The notes: a model not told the origin generated them from the sequence alone. Shown: positions 8,825 through 17,786, counted from the first letter of the stretch. The stretch: DNA of 64,000 nucleotides from Shinella curvata (GCF_022899935.1 NZ_JALJCJ010000001.1:205956-269955), one strand, 5' to 3'. Program-made: numbers and translations.

Positions 8825-10393
8825 TCAGTAAACCGTGTACTTCAAGAGCCCCAGCGACCAGTTCACGCTGCGGTTTTCCGTATCCCGCGTCCAGGTCTGT
8901 TTCAGCGTTCCGGCGATGTCGGCGATGGTGGTGCGCGCGTCGAGTTCCTTCTGCAGGCCGTAGTCATTCGGCGCGACCTTGGTCAAATCGACATCATCGG
9001 CGACGACGATGGCGACCAGAACATTTTCGCTCGGGCCAGCGGCTTCGAAATCGAAGCCGTAATAGTCGTCCGGGATTGTAAGCGGGCTGTTGGCGGCAAG
9101 CGGGGTGATCTTCTTGGCCGCCTCGTTCGGGAAAATCTGCGTCGCCTTCCCGTCCTTGTCGACGTCGTAGAGGATGAGGTGGCCGCCGGTGCTGCTCGTC
9201 ACGGTGATGCGGAAGGAATCGCCGGTATTCAGATGATCGGACGAGAGCGAGACATGGACGTCACCGCTCTGCGGCTTGCCGAGGATATCGCTGACGGCAT
9301 CGACCGGGTCCGCCGCGACATAGGCCGTCTGCTGGGTGTTTTCCACTTTGACCTTTTCGACCTTACCGTAGTCCGCACCCTGTTGCTGCGTATCACCGCT
9401 CGTCTGCGGCTGTTCATCCTGCTGGGTCTGCTGCAGGCCGGTCGTATCGGCCGCCGTCGGCGTCACGGCGGCGGCACCGAGCAGCGCGTAGTTCACCTCG
9501 AGCTGCGGATCGAGGCCCTGGCATTGTTTCTGGCTCGCACAATAGGTCTGCGACTGTTTCTTCACATATTCCAGAAGCTCGGCGTTCGAGACGATGCCGT
9601 TGCCGTTGCTGTCGGCGGCGGAAACCTCGTGGCCGTTGACATAGGAGAGCGTGAAGACGCCATGGCGCTCTTCCGGCGGCAGGCGCGTATCGTCCCAGGC
9701 GACCTGATAGGACGAAGCGGCGCTCCAGGCCTCTATACCGTTCTGCTTGACGATCTCCGGTTTGTCGACAACCGCCACATCGATGCGCAGGCCGCGCATT
9801 TTCACCTCTTCCACCGGCTTGGCGAACGGTCGCGGCAGGAAGCGCGCGCTTTCCATGGCGTCGGCGACCTGGGTGGAGAGAGAGCGTGAAATCGTGCCGG
9901 AATGGCAGGCATCGATGACGATCGAGACGGCACGGTCCTTCAATTTCTCGAGCATCGCATCGATTTCGTCGTCGAGAATAACGTTCGTCCAATCGCCATC
10001 GCCGGCGGCGATATCGTAAGTCGAAAGCGCTTCGTCGAGACCGTCCTCTTCGTCACCACTCGCATCCTTCACCTGTAGGCCATGGCCGGAGAAGTAGAAA
10101 TAGACCCGGTCGCCCGGCTGCGTACCCTGGATCAGCCATTCATCGATATTGGCGAGGATGGCAGCGCGACTCGCATCCTTGTCGAGCAGAACGCGAATCG
10201 AATCGGCCGCATATCCCTGCTTTTCCCTGAGGAGCTTCTCGATGAGCGGAACGTCGTTCTTCGGTCCTTCGAGGAACATCTTTTCCGGCAGCGACGCATA
10301 GGTGCCGATACCGACGAGCAGCGCCCGGTCGGCCGCCGCGGCGGCCGAAAACACGGAGAGCGAGAGGACCAGCGCAGCGGCGTAGCGGATCAT
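8825..10393 (-). CDS. exported caspase-family (peptidase C14 fold) protein with EF-hand loop and DUF4384-like domain
   Basis: 522-residue predicted periplasmic cysteine protease. Signal peptide at residues 1-21, ending SAAAAA. The caspase-like domain spans about 22-170 with the catalytic pair in YFYFSGHG (H104) and VIDACHSG (C163). A canonical EF-hand loop, DSNGNGIVSNAE, occupies 261-272. A glutamine-rich linker (about 318-338) leads to a C-terminal beta-rich domain (about 379-460, containing SGDVHVSLSSDHLNTGD) of the DUF4384 type. It is last of a coupled gene set, with ATG overlapping the preceding TGA. Caspase-fold proteases of bacteria usually cut after Arg/Lys and many need calcium; neither has been shown for this protein. 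The target is unknown. Confidence 0.88.
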   Translation of the reverse strand: MIRYAAALVLSLSVFSAAAAADRALLVGIGTYASLPEKMFLEGPKNDVPLIEKLLREKQGYAADSIRVLLDKDASRAAILANIDEWLIQGTQPGDRVYFYFSGHGLQVKDASGDEEDGLDEALSTYDIAAGDGDWTNVILDDEIDAMLEKLKDRAVSIVIDACHSGTISRSLSTQVADAMESARFLPRPFAKPVEEVKMRGLRIDVAVVDKPEIVKQNGIEAWSAASSYQVAWDDTRLPPEERHGVFTLSYVNGHEVSAADSNGNGIVSNAELLEYVKKQSQTYCASQKQCQGLDPQLEVNYALLGAAAVTPTAADTTGLQQTQQDEQPQTSGDTQQQGADYGKVEKVKVENTQQTAYVAADPVDAVSDILGKPQSGDVHVSLSSDHLNTGDSFRITVTSSTGGHLILYDVDKDGKATQIFPNEAAKKITPLAANSPLTIPDDYYGFDFEAAGPSENVLVAIVVADDVDLTKVAPNDYGLQKELDARTTIADIAGTLKQTWTRDTENRSVNWSLGLLKYTVY

Positions 10394-11961
10394 CAGAGTG
10401 TTTCCCGCGTATAGAGAGGTTGAATGGCCACGCTAGCCTCCTTGCCGTCGAGCCGCGTCAAGAGCGCCTGCAGCAACGTGGCAGCCGTCACGTTCTTGTC
10501 GGAGAGTACGGCTCCGATCGCATCGACCGGTTCACCTGTCCAGATGGTGATGAGATGGTCGGCACCGAAAGGTTTGACGATCTCGACATCCGTCAACTTG
10601 AATTCGGAACTGCTCGTTCCCGCCGCCTGCATGTCGAGGAACTGTACCTCGCCGGTATTGGCGAGATTGAAGACCAGCATGTTCGGGTAGCGGCCGGGCG
10701 GTGCATCGAACCGCAGCCGTTGGCCGGCGGCATAGATATCCTTGACGGGCGCCAGTGAGACCGTGCCGGGATTCTGGCTTGCCATGGCTTTGAGGAAATC
10801 CAGCAGGACATATTTGTCGACGACCGGCTGGATACGGTCCGCGCCGACATTCTCCGCCGCTACATCACCGTTCGGCGTGTAGAACGTGCCGGTCGCCACG
10901 TCCCAGCGAAACGGCGTTCCGGTGCCCTCGGCATCCGTCGGCCGCGCCGCCTCGCCATCGATCTGCAGGGCGATCTTGCCTGTCCAACCAAGCTCCTTGA
11001 CGGTCTTGATGGTTTTCGGGATCGTACCGGCGTCATTCGTCGTTGTCGCCGTATCACCAGTGGCGGCCGGAATGCCGCGGGTCAGCGTCACCACGACCTC
11101 GCTCTCCGAGCGGGCCACCTGGGGCATGAAGTTCGGAACCTGCAACGCCTCCGAGCGGTTCTTCACATTGCTGAAGATGTAGTCTTCGAGTTCGATTCGC
11201 GTGATGATGCCGTTGCCGTCGCGGTCGGCGCTGCCCTCAACGGCGCGGGCAAAGCTCCAGCTCAGCGCCCCGCGCGGCTCGCCGTCGATGATGACCTCCG
11301 GCGTCGGCTGGCTTTCCAGCGAGGCTGCAAGCACCGTCACCTGCTTGAAATTGATCTCCTTGAGGGCCGCGCCAGCAACGGCCTCCTGCGAAGGCGGCGC
11401 CAGCTTGACCGTCACCGCCGGCGCCAGTCGGCTCTTGCCCTTGATCGAGCGGCTCATGCCGCCGGAAAAGCAGCTGTCGGAGACGAAGAGCACGTGCACG
11501 CCCTTGCCTTCCGCCTCGGCAAACCAGGCGTTCATCTCGTTGTCGACGATGATCTCCTTCGACGTTTCCTCGTAACGGTTGCGATCGAAGCCCGGAAGCT
11601 GAAGGAATTCGTCAAGCCCGTCGGCTTCGTCACCGGCAATCAGTTCAGGCATCTGCGCGCCGTGTCCTGCATAGGTGAAAATGATCGTGTCGCCGGATAC
11701 CGCCTCGGCCACCATGTCGGTCCAGGCTTTGCGCAAATCGTCCTTGCGAGCCTCTGCATTGGTGAATTTCTTCACCTTGAAACCGGCCGCACTCATCGAC
11801 GCATAGACGTCCTCGGCGTCGCGCACGGCGCCATCGAGACTGACATCGTTCGGATACTGGTCCACGCCCACGACGAGCGCATAGGTCTGCGCCGCAAAGG
11901 CCGGCAGGGGAAAGGCAGCCGAGAGCGTAAGCGCCAGCAGACGGGGCAGCAGCGTTCTCAT
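10393..11961 (-). CDS. exported caspase-family protein with EF-hand loop
   Basis: 522-residue predicted periplasmic caspase-fold protease, a divergent paralogue of the next gene downstream. Signal peptide at 1-23 (ends PAFA). Catalytic His in FTYAGHGAQ (H100) and Cys in VSDSCFSGG (C164). A canonical EF-hand loop, DRDGNGIITRIE, is at 246-257, in the same place relative to the catalytic domain as in the partner protein. The C-terminal part (about 400-500; YAAGQRLRFDAP) resembles the DUF4384-like domains of its neighbours. It shares ATGA (11958-11961) with the OmpA-like gene and TGATG with the second protease, so the three are translationally coupled. Confidence 0.88.
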   Translation of the reverse strand: MRTLLPRLLALTLSAAFPLPAFAAQTYALVVGVDQYPNDVSLDGAVRDAEDVYASMSAAGFKVKKFTNAEARKDDLRKAWTDMVAEAVSGDTIIFTYAGHGAQMPELIAGDEADGLDEFLQLPGFDRNRYEETSKEIIVDNEMNAWFAEAEGKGVHVLFVSDSCFSGGMSRSIKGKSRLAPAVTVKLAPPSQEAVAGAALKEINFKQVTVLAASLESQPTPEVIIDGEPRGALSWSFARAVEGSADRDGNGIITRIELEDYIFSNVKNRSEALQVPNFMPQVARSESEVVVTLTRGIPAATGDTATTTNDAGTIPKTIKTVKELGWTGKIALQIDGEAARPTDAEGTGTPFRWDVATGTFYTPNGDVAAENVGADRIQPVVDKYVLLDFLKAMASQNPGTVSLAPVKDIYAAGQRLRFDAPPGRYPNMLVFNLANTGEVQFLDMQAAGTSSSEFKLTDVEIVKPFGADHLITIWTGEPVDAIGAVLSDKNVTAATLLQALLTRLDGKEASVAIQPLYTRETL

Positions 11962-12869
11962 TGCACGTCCACTTCAACGCGGCGGTTCAACTGGTTCAGT
12001 GTCTCCGTGTCATAGGCGCTGGCGTCATCCGGCTTGAAAGGTTCGTCCTCGCCCTTGCCGATCGTGGTGATCGTGCCGGCATAACCGGTATCGTGGAGAT
12101 AGGCCTTCAGCGTATCGGCGCGCGCGAGCGAAAGCGCGTAATTGGCATCCGCCCCGCCCACCGGATCCGTGTGGCCGATCAGCTTGATGGCGGACGGCTT
12201 CACGGCCTTCAGGCACTCGGCGAGATCCTTGGCCGCCTCGACACCCTCGGGCGTGAAATCGGCCGTGCCGAAGACATAACGAACCGGCGTCGATTTCTTC
12301 TTTATCGCCACGCCGCGGAAGGAGACCTTGCAGCCGCCGCGCATCGCGAGCTTGACAGGGCGCGGCGCGGCAAGGCGCATCTCGCCGGCAAGCCGGTCGA
12401 GACGCAGGATGTACTGCTCGTCCGGCGCCATCCAATCCGGTGTCAACGTCGTGTTCGAGCCGTCCTCCAGAGCGATCTGGTAGAGTTTCGCGGCTTCCTC
12501 GTAGTCCTTGCGCTCGCGGGCAAGATCGCCCAGCGCATCAAAGACCTGCCAGGGGCCGCCATACTTCTTCTGAAGCATCTCCAGGTCGGCGCGGTGATCC
12601 ACCAGCTTGCCGCCGTTGCCGACGTCGGTTGCGATGCGATTGAAGCTGGAAAGCGCCGCGACACGGCCGACGAGCGTACGCTCATTGGCGCTGCAATTGG
12701 CGGTGCCGGCGGTTTCGGCGATCGACTGGGCCTTCTGTTCGTCGCCTGCGTTGAACGCCTCGATGACACCGGTGAAGGCATCACAGGCCGCCGCGGCCGG
12801 GGCCACACCGGCCATTACGAAGAGTGTCGCTGCCAGAGATCGCATCAGCATTGTCGGTTCAGCCCTCAT
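11958..12869 (-). CDS. OmpA-family peptidoglycan-binding protein with TPR-like N-terminus
   Basis: 303 residues from the first ATG. An ATG at 12849-12851 (297 residues) is also possible and has AGGG upstream. After a signal peptide (cleavage near PAAAAC, residue 29) comes a helical stretch with a TPR-like repeat (about 105-135, FDALGDLARERKDYEEAAKLY). An OmpA C-terminal domain follows from about 195 to 303, with IGHTDPVGG (232-240), D235 and the NRRVEV motif (R297) that bind diaminopimelate in peptidoglycan. It probably tethers the neighbouring exported proteins to the cell wall; that role is inferred from gene order. Confidence 0.88.
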   Translation of the reverse strand: MRAEPTMLMRSLAATLFVMAGVAPAAAACDAFTGVIEAFNAGDEQKAQSIAETAGTANCSANERTLVGRVAALSSFNRIATDVGNGGKLVDHRADLEMLQKKYGGPWQVFDALGDLARERKDYEEAAKLYQIALEDGSNTTLTPDWMAPDEQYILRLDRLAGEMRLAAPRPVKLAMRGGCKVSFRGVAIKKKSTPVRYVFGTADFTPEGVEAAKDLAECLKAVKPSAIKLIGHTDPVGGADANYALSLARADTLKAYLHDTGYAGTITTIGKGEDEPFKPDDASAYDTETLNQLNRRVEVDVQ

Positions 12870-12887
12870 GTCTTCTCGAAACGAATA

Positions 12888-12910
12888 GGCAGGGGCCTGT
12901 GGCCCCTGCC
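12888..12910 (-). terminator. hairpin between cytochrome c and OmpA-like genes
   Basis: Perfect 10-bp inverted repeat GGCAGGGGCC/GGCCCCTGCC with a three-base loop. No clear U-run follows on the minus strand, so it is more likely an RNA-stability or partial-attenuation hairpin than a full terminator. Confidence 0.5.
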
Positions 12911-12917
12911 CTTGTTG

Positions 12918-15900
12918 TCATTTGATTTCGAACGTCACCATCTGGAGACCGCTCGCACCGTTGTCCTGCTCGGCCTGCCTGGCGAGGTTGACTGCCAGTC
13001 CACGGGTTGGCGGCAGCTTGGAGGTCGCCACCAGCTGCCTGGCCTTTTCCGCCGTCATCTTCTGGTCGCCAAGTCCGCCGATGCGGCAGAAGGCGATCAT
13101 CGTTTCACCGGGTGACGGCGAATCGAAGGTCAGGTTACCAGAACCCGGCTGCGGAATAAGGCGGCTTTCGCCAGCATTCAGCGTCGTATTGCCGATCATC
13201 ACGTCGGGGATGATTTCGACCGTGCCGGTATCCTCGACATACATCACCTGCAGCTCGCAGCTATGGTTCGTGCTGAGTTCAAAGCTGAGGTAATCGCCGA
13301 CCTTTGCCGCGGTGCTCGGCACACGCAATGCCAGCTTCACCTTCTCGGCCTGCGCCTTGTCGTCCTGCTTGTAGGCCGGCACGACATAGGCGGTATCAGC
13401 CTGCCCGGCGTATTGGTCCGTATTGGCCACCTGGCCCTGTGACTGTTGCTGGCTTGCGGCGGCATCACCGGTATTGGCGGCGACGTCGGGGTTGACCCCA
13501 CGCTTCAGCGGTTCGAGTTGCACGAGCGGTTGCAACATGAAGGCATACTGTTCCTCTACCTCGGTGCGCGGGATCGTAGCGCCGGCTTCGAGCGTCGCAA
13601 CCCAGTCGAGGCCGATGCGCAGGGCATTGACGTCGGTGAGGCGACGGATGTCGGACGAAAACTCTTCCGGCGTCATGTCGAACTCGGCCGCAAGCTGTTC
13701 GAAGTTCAGCTCGTCCTCGTACTGGTCAGCGAAGTAGGTAAAGATCTCGGCGCCGCCGGGAGCCTTCAGGCTGGTCTTGCCGCCGCCAGCCGTTGCTTCG
13801 GTAATGCCGAGACGATCGAGTGCGCCGACGAACCGGTCAGTGTCACGCTTGTAAACCTCGTTCAGCTCCTCCTGCGGCACATAGACGGCGAGAAGCTCGT
13901 CCTGCTGGTCCTTGGAGAAAAGCGTGGACGTCTCGATATGCTCGCGCAATTGGTCCCGCTTGGAGAGAATGCCGTCGAAATGGCAGTCGAAGCAGGAGCG
14001 AGCGTTGATGATCTCGACCCCCTTGCCGATTGGCCGCTTGCGGAAGGAGACGATCGCCGTCGGGCCGATGTCGAGCTGGTCGCCCTTGTTGGTCGACAGA
14101 TAGTAACCCTGCATGCCGTTCGGAAGCGAGAAAATCATTTCGCCGCCGTCGTGCTCGAAAGGTTCCAGACCCGCCTTCAGCTTCACGCCATCAGGCCCCG
14201 CCGGGAAGCGTTTCAGCACCTGCCTGCCGACGTCGCCCGCGAAGTCATAGGACTTCCAGTAGTAGCCGCCGAAAGGCATATCGTGGCGTTCCAGCATACG
14301 GTTGTGGTCGGAGACGCCGGACGAGCCGTCGGCAAAGCCGGCGCGGACGATACGGCGGCGTTCGATGTTCTGATCGACCGGCACACCGAAGCGCTTTTCC
14401 AGTTCGGCGATGTTGGTCGGCAGCTTCATGAGGCGGTTATAGACCTTCGGCCGGGCGCCGTTGCTCATGAACCAGTCGACACGCATGATCGGCAGTTGGC
14501 TCTGCGTCGCCTTGGCAAGGGCGTGCAGTTGCGCATTGCTCGTCGGGTCGACGCCGTAGAAGTACTCGTTGATCAGGAAGTCGTAGTCTTCCTGGTTCCA
14601 TTCGAGATCACGCAGATCGACACGAACGAGCAGACCGTCGGAACCGTCCACTTCCTCGGGCAGGACAAGCTCAGGCCCGTAGGAAAGCGAGTTCAAGAGT
14701 TTCTTGAAGCCGCCGGCCAGAACCTTCATGCGCTTCAGGAAGGTGTCGTGCGTCTCGCAGCTCATCATGCCGTTATATTGGTCGCGATAGCTGAAATAGC
14801 GCATGAAGGGTTGGTCGTGTTCGTCGACCTTGGAGATGTCCTGCAAGGCGAGTTCGACGAAATCGAGATATTTCAGCATGGGGCGCGAGCGCTTGACCTG
14901 CGTGGCCGAAACCGCCGTGGGAATGGCCGCCTGGTTGAGCGAGTTGATCCAGTCGGCCAGGCCCTGCACCTCGGCATCGGCCGGGCGCTTTCCGAGCGGC
15001 ATGCGGCCGCTGGTGACGCTGGTGTAGAGCAGCGACTTGGACGCATCGCCGGGGGTCACGAAGGCCGGGTTCGCGGCAATCGACGCAAGATCGCCGGATG
15101 GGAACGAGCCCTGCGAGCTCTCGCCAGGGCCATGGCAGTTGCGGCAATACTTGCCGATGAAGGCATCGGCCGCGGAAGCGAGCTCCGCATTGCCGCCGCC
15201 AACGCTGAGCGCGCTCTCGGCGGTCGCCTCGCTGCAGACGGGCGCCGTGCTGGTTTCGACCGGCGTCACCTTCACCTCGCGGTCGGAAAGGAACGCGTAC
15301 ATGGCCTGCTTGTCCTCGTCCGACAGAGCCGAAAGGCCCTGCGCGATGCGGCGCATGACGGGATCGGCGAGCGGCGAGCCGGAGAGCTTCTTGCCCTCCT
15401 CGATCAGGCCCTTTGTGAAGACTTCATGCGAGGCAAGACCGGCCATGCGCGCCTTGGTGATATCGGGCGCGACCGCGCCGGTCAGCCCTTTCTCGCCCTC
15501 ATAGGCACGGGCGAGGTCGAGCCCGTAGGTCGTGGTGCGCGGGGTGTGGCAATCGCCGCAGCCGCCGACATTTTCCACGAGGTAGCGGCCGCGCTCCATC
15601 TGCGTTTCCTCGCGCGGCTGATAGGCCTGTACGGTGAAATGGCTGCGCTTCCAGAGCGTGATCGTGGTTTGGCGGCTGAAGGGGAAGGCGATCTCGTGTT
15701 CCTTCGACGCGGCATCCGTCTGCGGCAGCGTCTCGATATAGGCTTTGATATCGAGCACGTCTTCCGGCTTCATGCCGCCATAGGAGGTGTAGGGCATGAC
15801 CGGATACAAATTGTTGCCATCCTTCTTGAGGCCGACCATGACGGCGTTCAGGAAGTCAGCGTTGGACCAGCCGCCGATGCCGTTCGGATGGGCCGAAATG

Positions 15901-16172
15901 TTCGGCGCGAAGAACTTGCCGATCGCCGTCTGCATTTCCATGCCGCCGGAAAGCAGCTCCATATTGTCGCCCGAGCCATGGCAAGCGCCGCAACCGGCCG
16001 CGCCGAACATGATTTTGCCATTGTCGGCATTCGCCTGGTAGGTGCCGTAGGCATCCGCCGCGAACTGGTCGATGGCGAACGCACTGGCGGGACAGAACAG
16101 CGCCATGGTCAGACCGAGCGCCGCAGCAAGGCGGGAAACCGGTCGCAGAAGTGATGTCTTGAACACGCGCAT
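12918..16172 (-). CDS. exported multihaem cytochrome c protein with DUF4384-like C-terminus
   Basis: 1084 residues from the ATG at 16170-16172, chosen over a start 31 codons upstream because AAGGGA precedes it and a signal peptide follows at once (cleavage near ASAFA, residue 33). Four CxxCH haem-attachment motifs: CGACH 61-65, CGDCH 205-209, CRNCH 343-347 and CFDCH 727-731. The first two lie in a dihaem region like those of periplasmic alcohol-dehydrogenase cytochromes; the third is a mono-haem domain with MPLG (391) as likely Met ligand. Residues about 430-900 form a large region I do not recognise, with the fourth haem inside. A DUF4384-like beta domain (about 960-1065) ends the protein. 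Probably a periplasmic redox protein; partners are unknown. Confidence 0.87.
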   Translation of the reverse strand: MRVFKTSLLRPVSRLAAALGLTMALFCPASAFAIDQFAADAYGTYQANADNGKIMFGAAGCGACHGSGDNMELLSGGMEMQTAIGKFFAPNISAHPNGIGGWSNADFLNAVMVGLKKDGNNLYPVMPYTSYGGMKPEDVLDIKAYIETLPQTDAASKEHEIAFPFSRQTTITLWKRSHFTVQAYQPREETQMERGRYLVENVGGCGDCHTPRTTTYGLDLARAYEGEKGLTGAVAPDITKARMAGLASHEVFTKGLIEEGKKLSGSPLADPVMRRIAQGLSALSDEDKQAMYAFLSDREVKVTPVETSTAPVCSEATAESALSVGGGNAELASAADAFIGKYCRNCHGPGESSQGSFPSGDLASIAANPAFVTPGDASKSLLYTSVTSGRMPLGKRPADAEVQGLADWINSLNQAAIPTAVSATQVKRSRPMLKYLDFVELALQDISKVDEHDQPFMRYFSYRDQYNGMMSCETHDTFLKRMKVLAGGFKKLLNSLSYGPELVLPEEVDGSDGLLVRVDLRDLEWNQEDYDFLINEYFYGVDPTSNAQLHALAKATQSQLPIMRVDWFMSNGARPKVYNRLMKLPTNIAELEKRFGVPVDQNIERRRIVRAGFADGSSGVSDHNRMLERHDMPFGGYYWKSYDFAGDVGRQVLKRFPAGPDGVKLKAGLEPFEHDGGEMIFSLPNGMQGYYLSTNKGDQLDIGPTAIVSFRKRPIGKGVEIINARSCFDCHFDGILSKRDQLREHIETSTLFSKDQQDELLAVYVPQEELNEVYKRDTDRFVGALDRLGITEATAGGGKTSLKAPGGAEIFTYFADQYEDELNFEQLAAEFDMTPEEFSSDIRRLTDVNALRIGLDWVATLEAGATIPRTEVEEQYAFMLQPLVQLEPLKRGVNPDVAANTGDAAASQQQSQGQVANTDQYAGQADTAYVVPAYKQDDKAQAEKVKLALRVPSTAAKVGDYLSFELSTNHSCELQVMYVEDTGTVEIIPDVMIGNTTLNAGESRLIPQPGSGNLTFDSPSPGETMIAFCRIGGLGDQKMTAEKARQLVATSKLPPTRGLAVNLARQAEQDNGASGLQMVTFEIK

Positions 16173-16291
16173 GGCTTGTTCCCTTCGCTCCAAGAGGCCG
16201 GTGGACCGGCTGGAAATTTCAAGCATTCCCGCTTTTCTTAGAAACGCGGAAGCACCCGATTTCATTCACGCAATTCCGTACGCGCCCGGCC

Positions 16292-17551
16292 CTATCGAAA
16301 CTCGAAACGCTCGAACTCGACGCGCCGTGGCGCCTTTCCGAGCTCTCTCAATCCCTTTTCGATGGCGAGCCGCAACGGCGGCGGGCCGCAGAACCACAGG
16401 TCGGCTTCGGCCGGGTTCATGCTGGTGCCGGAGACGAGCTTCGACGCATCGAGGCGTCCGTCGGTCGCCGAGTTGTGCAGCACGAAGCTGAAATTCCCGA
16501 GTTTTTCGGCCTGGGCGCGAAACGTCTCGAGGCCGATCGCCTCGGCGCTGTCGCGCACACAGTAGACCATGTGGATATCCTGCCCCTCGTCGCCTTTCAG
16601 CCGACTCGCCATGGCAAGGAACGGTGTGACGCCGATGCCGCCGGCAAGCCAGATCTGCTTCTTGCCGCCGCGCTTGTGATTGAAATGGCCGTAGCCGCCC
16701 TCGAGCGTCAGCGCGTCGCCAACCGCCACGCTCTCGCGCAGCGCCTTCGTATAATCGCCCAGCGGCTTGATGGCGAAGCGAACCGAACCATCGTCCTCGA
16801 TGCCGGCGATCGTGAAGGGATGCGGCTCGCGCAGGCCCGGCTTATTGACCCGGAAGAAACCGAACTGGCCGGGCATCGCCCGAAGCTTGCGGTTGATAGG
16901 CTTTGCCGAAATGATGGTCGCGCCATCATGCCGCTCGACATTCACCACCTCGTAGCGACGGGTGCGCAGCCACGGCAGGAGCTGCGTATAGGCGTAGCTC
17001 ACGATACCGATCAAAGCGAAAATATTGAGGTAGGTTGCCAGAAACGCCGTGCCGTCATAGGGCCGCTTGATGAACATCTGGTGGAAGGCGATCAGCACGA
17101 AGAGCAGGCCGATGAACCGATGCGTAATGCGCCAGTATTGGTAGGGAACCTGAAAACGCGTTTTCGGGATGACCTTCACAAGGCTCAGAACCAACAGGAA
17201 GACGAAGCCGTAGAAGGCCCATTCCCCCATCGTCTTGGCGAGCAGATTGAGGCCGCTCGTGACCGACAGGCCCTGGAAATCCGGCGCGATGAAGTAGTGG
17301 AAGAGGATAAGACAGAGCACCGCGATGCCGATCTTGCGGTGGAACTGGTAAATGCGGTCGAGCCCGCCGAACAGCCTTTCGACGAAAGGCGGGCGCGTCG
17401 CCATGAATTGCGCGATCGCCATCGCGACGAAGGCCATGGACGAAGCCACGAGAGAAAAGGTGGTGCCCGCATTGGTATGGCTGACGGCCGGTACGGCCAG
17501 CAGGCCGGCAAAGACAATCAGAAGTGTCGCGACGATGGAACCCGCAGTCAA
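16292..17551 (-). CDS. ferric reductase-like transmembrane flavoprotein (NOX/FRE fold)
   Basis: 419 residues. About six N-terminal helices carry two histidine pairs spaced for two b-haems (H71/H85 and H144/H157), as in ferric reductases and NADPH oxidases. A FAD-binding domain with REPHPFTIAG (241-250) and a NAD(P)H-binding domain with GGIGVTP (304-310) and FCGPPPLR near 388 follow. It should carry electrons from cytoplasmic NAD(P)H across the inner membrane to a periplasmic acceptor. It lies 119 bp upstream of the multihaem protein on the same strand, so that protein is a candidate acceptor; this is inference. Confidence 0.87.
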   Translation of the reverse strand: MTAGSIVATLLIVFAGLLAVPAVSHTNAGTTFSLVASSMAFVAMAIAQFMATRPPFVERLFGGLDRIYQFHRKIGIAVLCLILFHYFIAPDFQGLSVTSGLNLLAKTMGEWAFYGFVFLLVLSLVKVIPKTRFQVPYQYWRITHRFIGLLFVLIAFHQMFIKRPYDGTAFLATYLNIFALIGIVSYAYTQLLPWLRTRRYEVVNVERHDGATIISAKPINRKLRAMPGQFGFFRVNKPGLREPHPFTIAGIEDDGSVRFAIKPLGDYTKALRESVAVGDALTLEGGYGHFNHKRGGKKQIWLAGGIGVTPFLAMASRLKGDEGQDIHMVYCVRDSAEAIGLETFRAQAEKLGNFSFVLHNSATDGRLDASKLVSGTSMNPAEADLWFCGPPPLRLAIEKGLRELGKAPRRVEFERFEFR

Positions 17552-17786
17552 CGTATGCCCCCAAATGCAAACTGGACGGTCCGAATTTCAGGGTATGCTG
17601 GCAAGGCCCATGACGTTCGTCAACCGCAATCGTCCTATCGACGGGTGGGCTAATGGCTTTATTCGGGTCTTTTCGGAGAGGATGCGAAGAAGACGCAGAA
17701 AACTGCTCGAGGTCGCTAAAATAACAATGGAATAAAAGAGATACGGGATAAATCCACAATGTCTTTCTGATGTGGTCAGTCGATAT
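17552..17786. other. 235-bp gap without recognisable gene
   Basis: Holds the upstream region of the ferric-reductase-like gene. Part of it is AT-rich compared with its surroundings (17690-17760). No gene, RNA or repeat is evident. Confidence 0.4.

Noticed and set aside
13446..16154. 902-codon open frame on the plus strand opposite the cytochrome c gene
   Set aside because: No recognisable domain, highly Arg/Ala/Gly/His-rich translation typical of antisense frames in GC-rich DNA, and complete overlap with a gene that has a signal peptide and four haem motifs.
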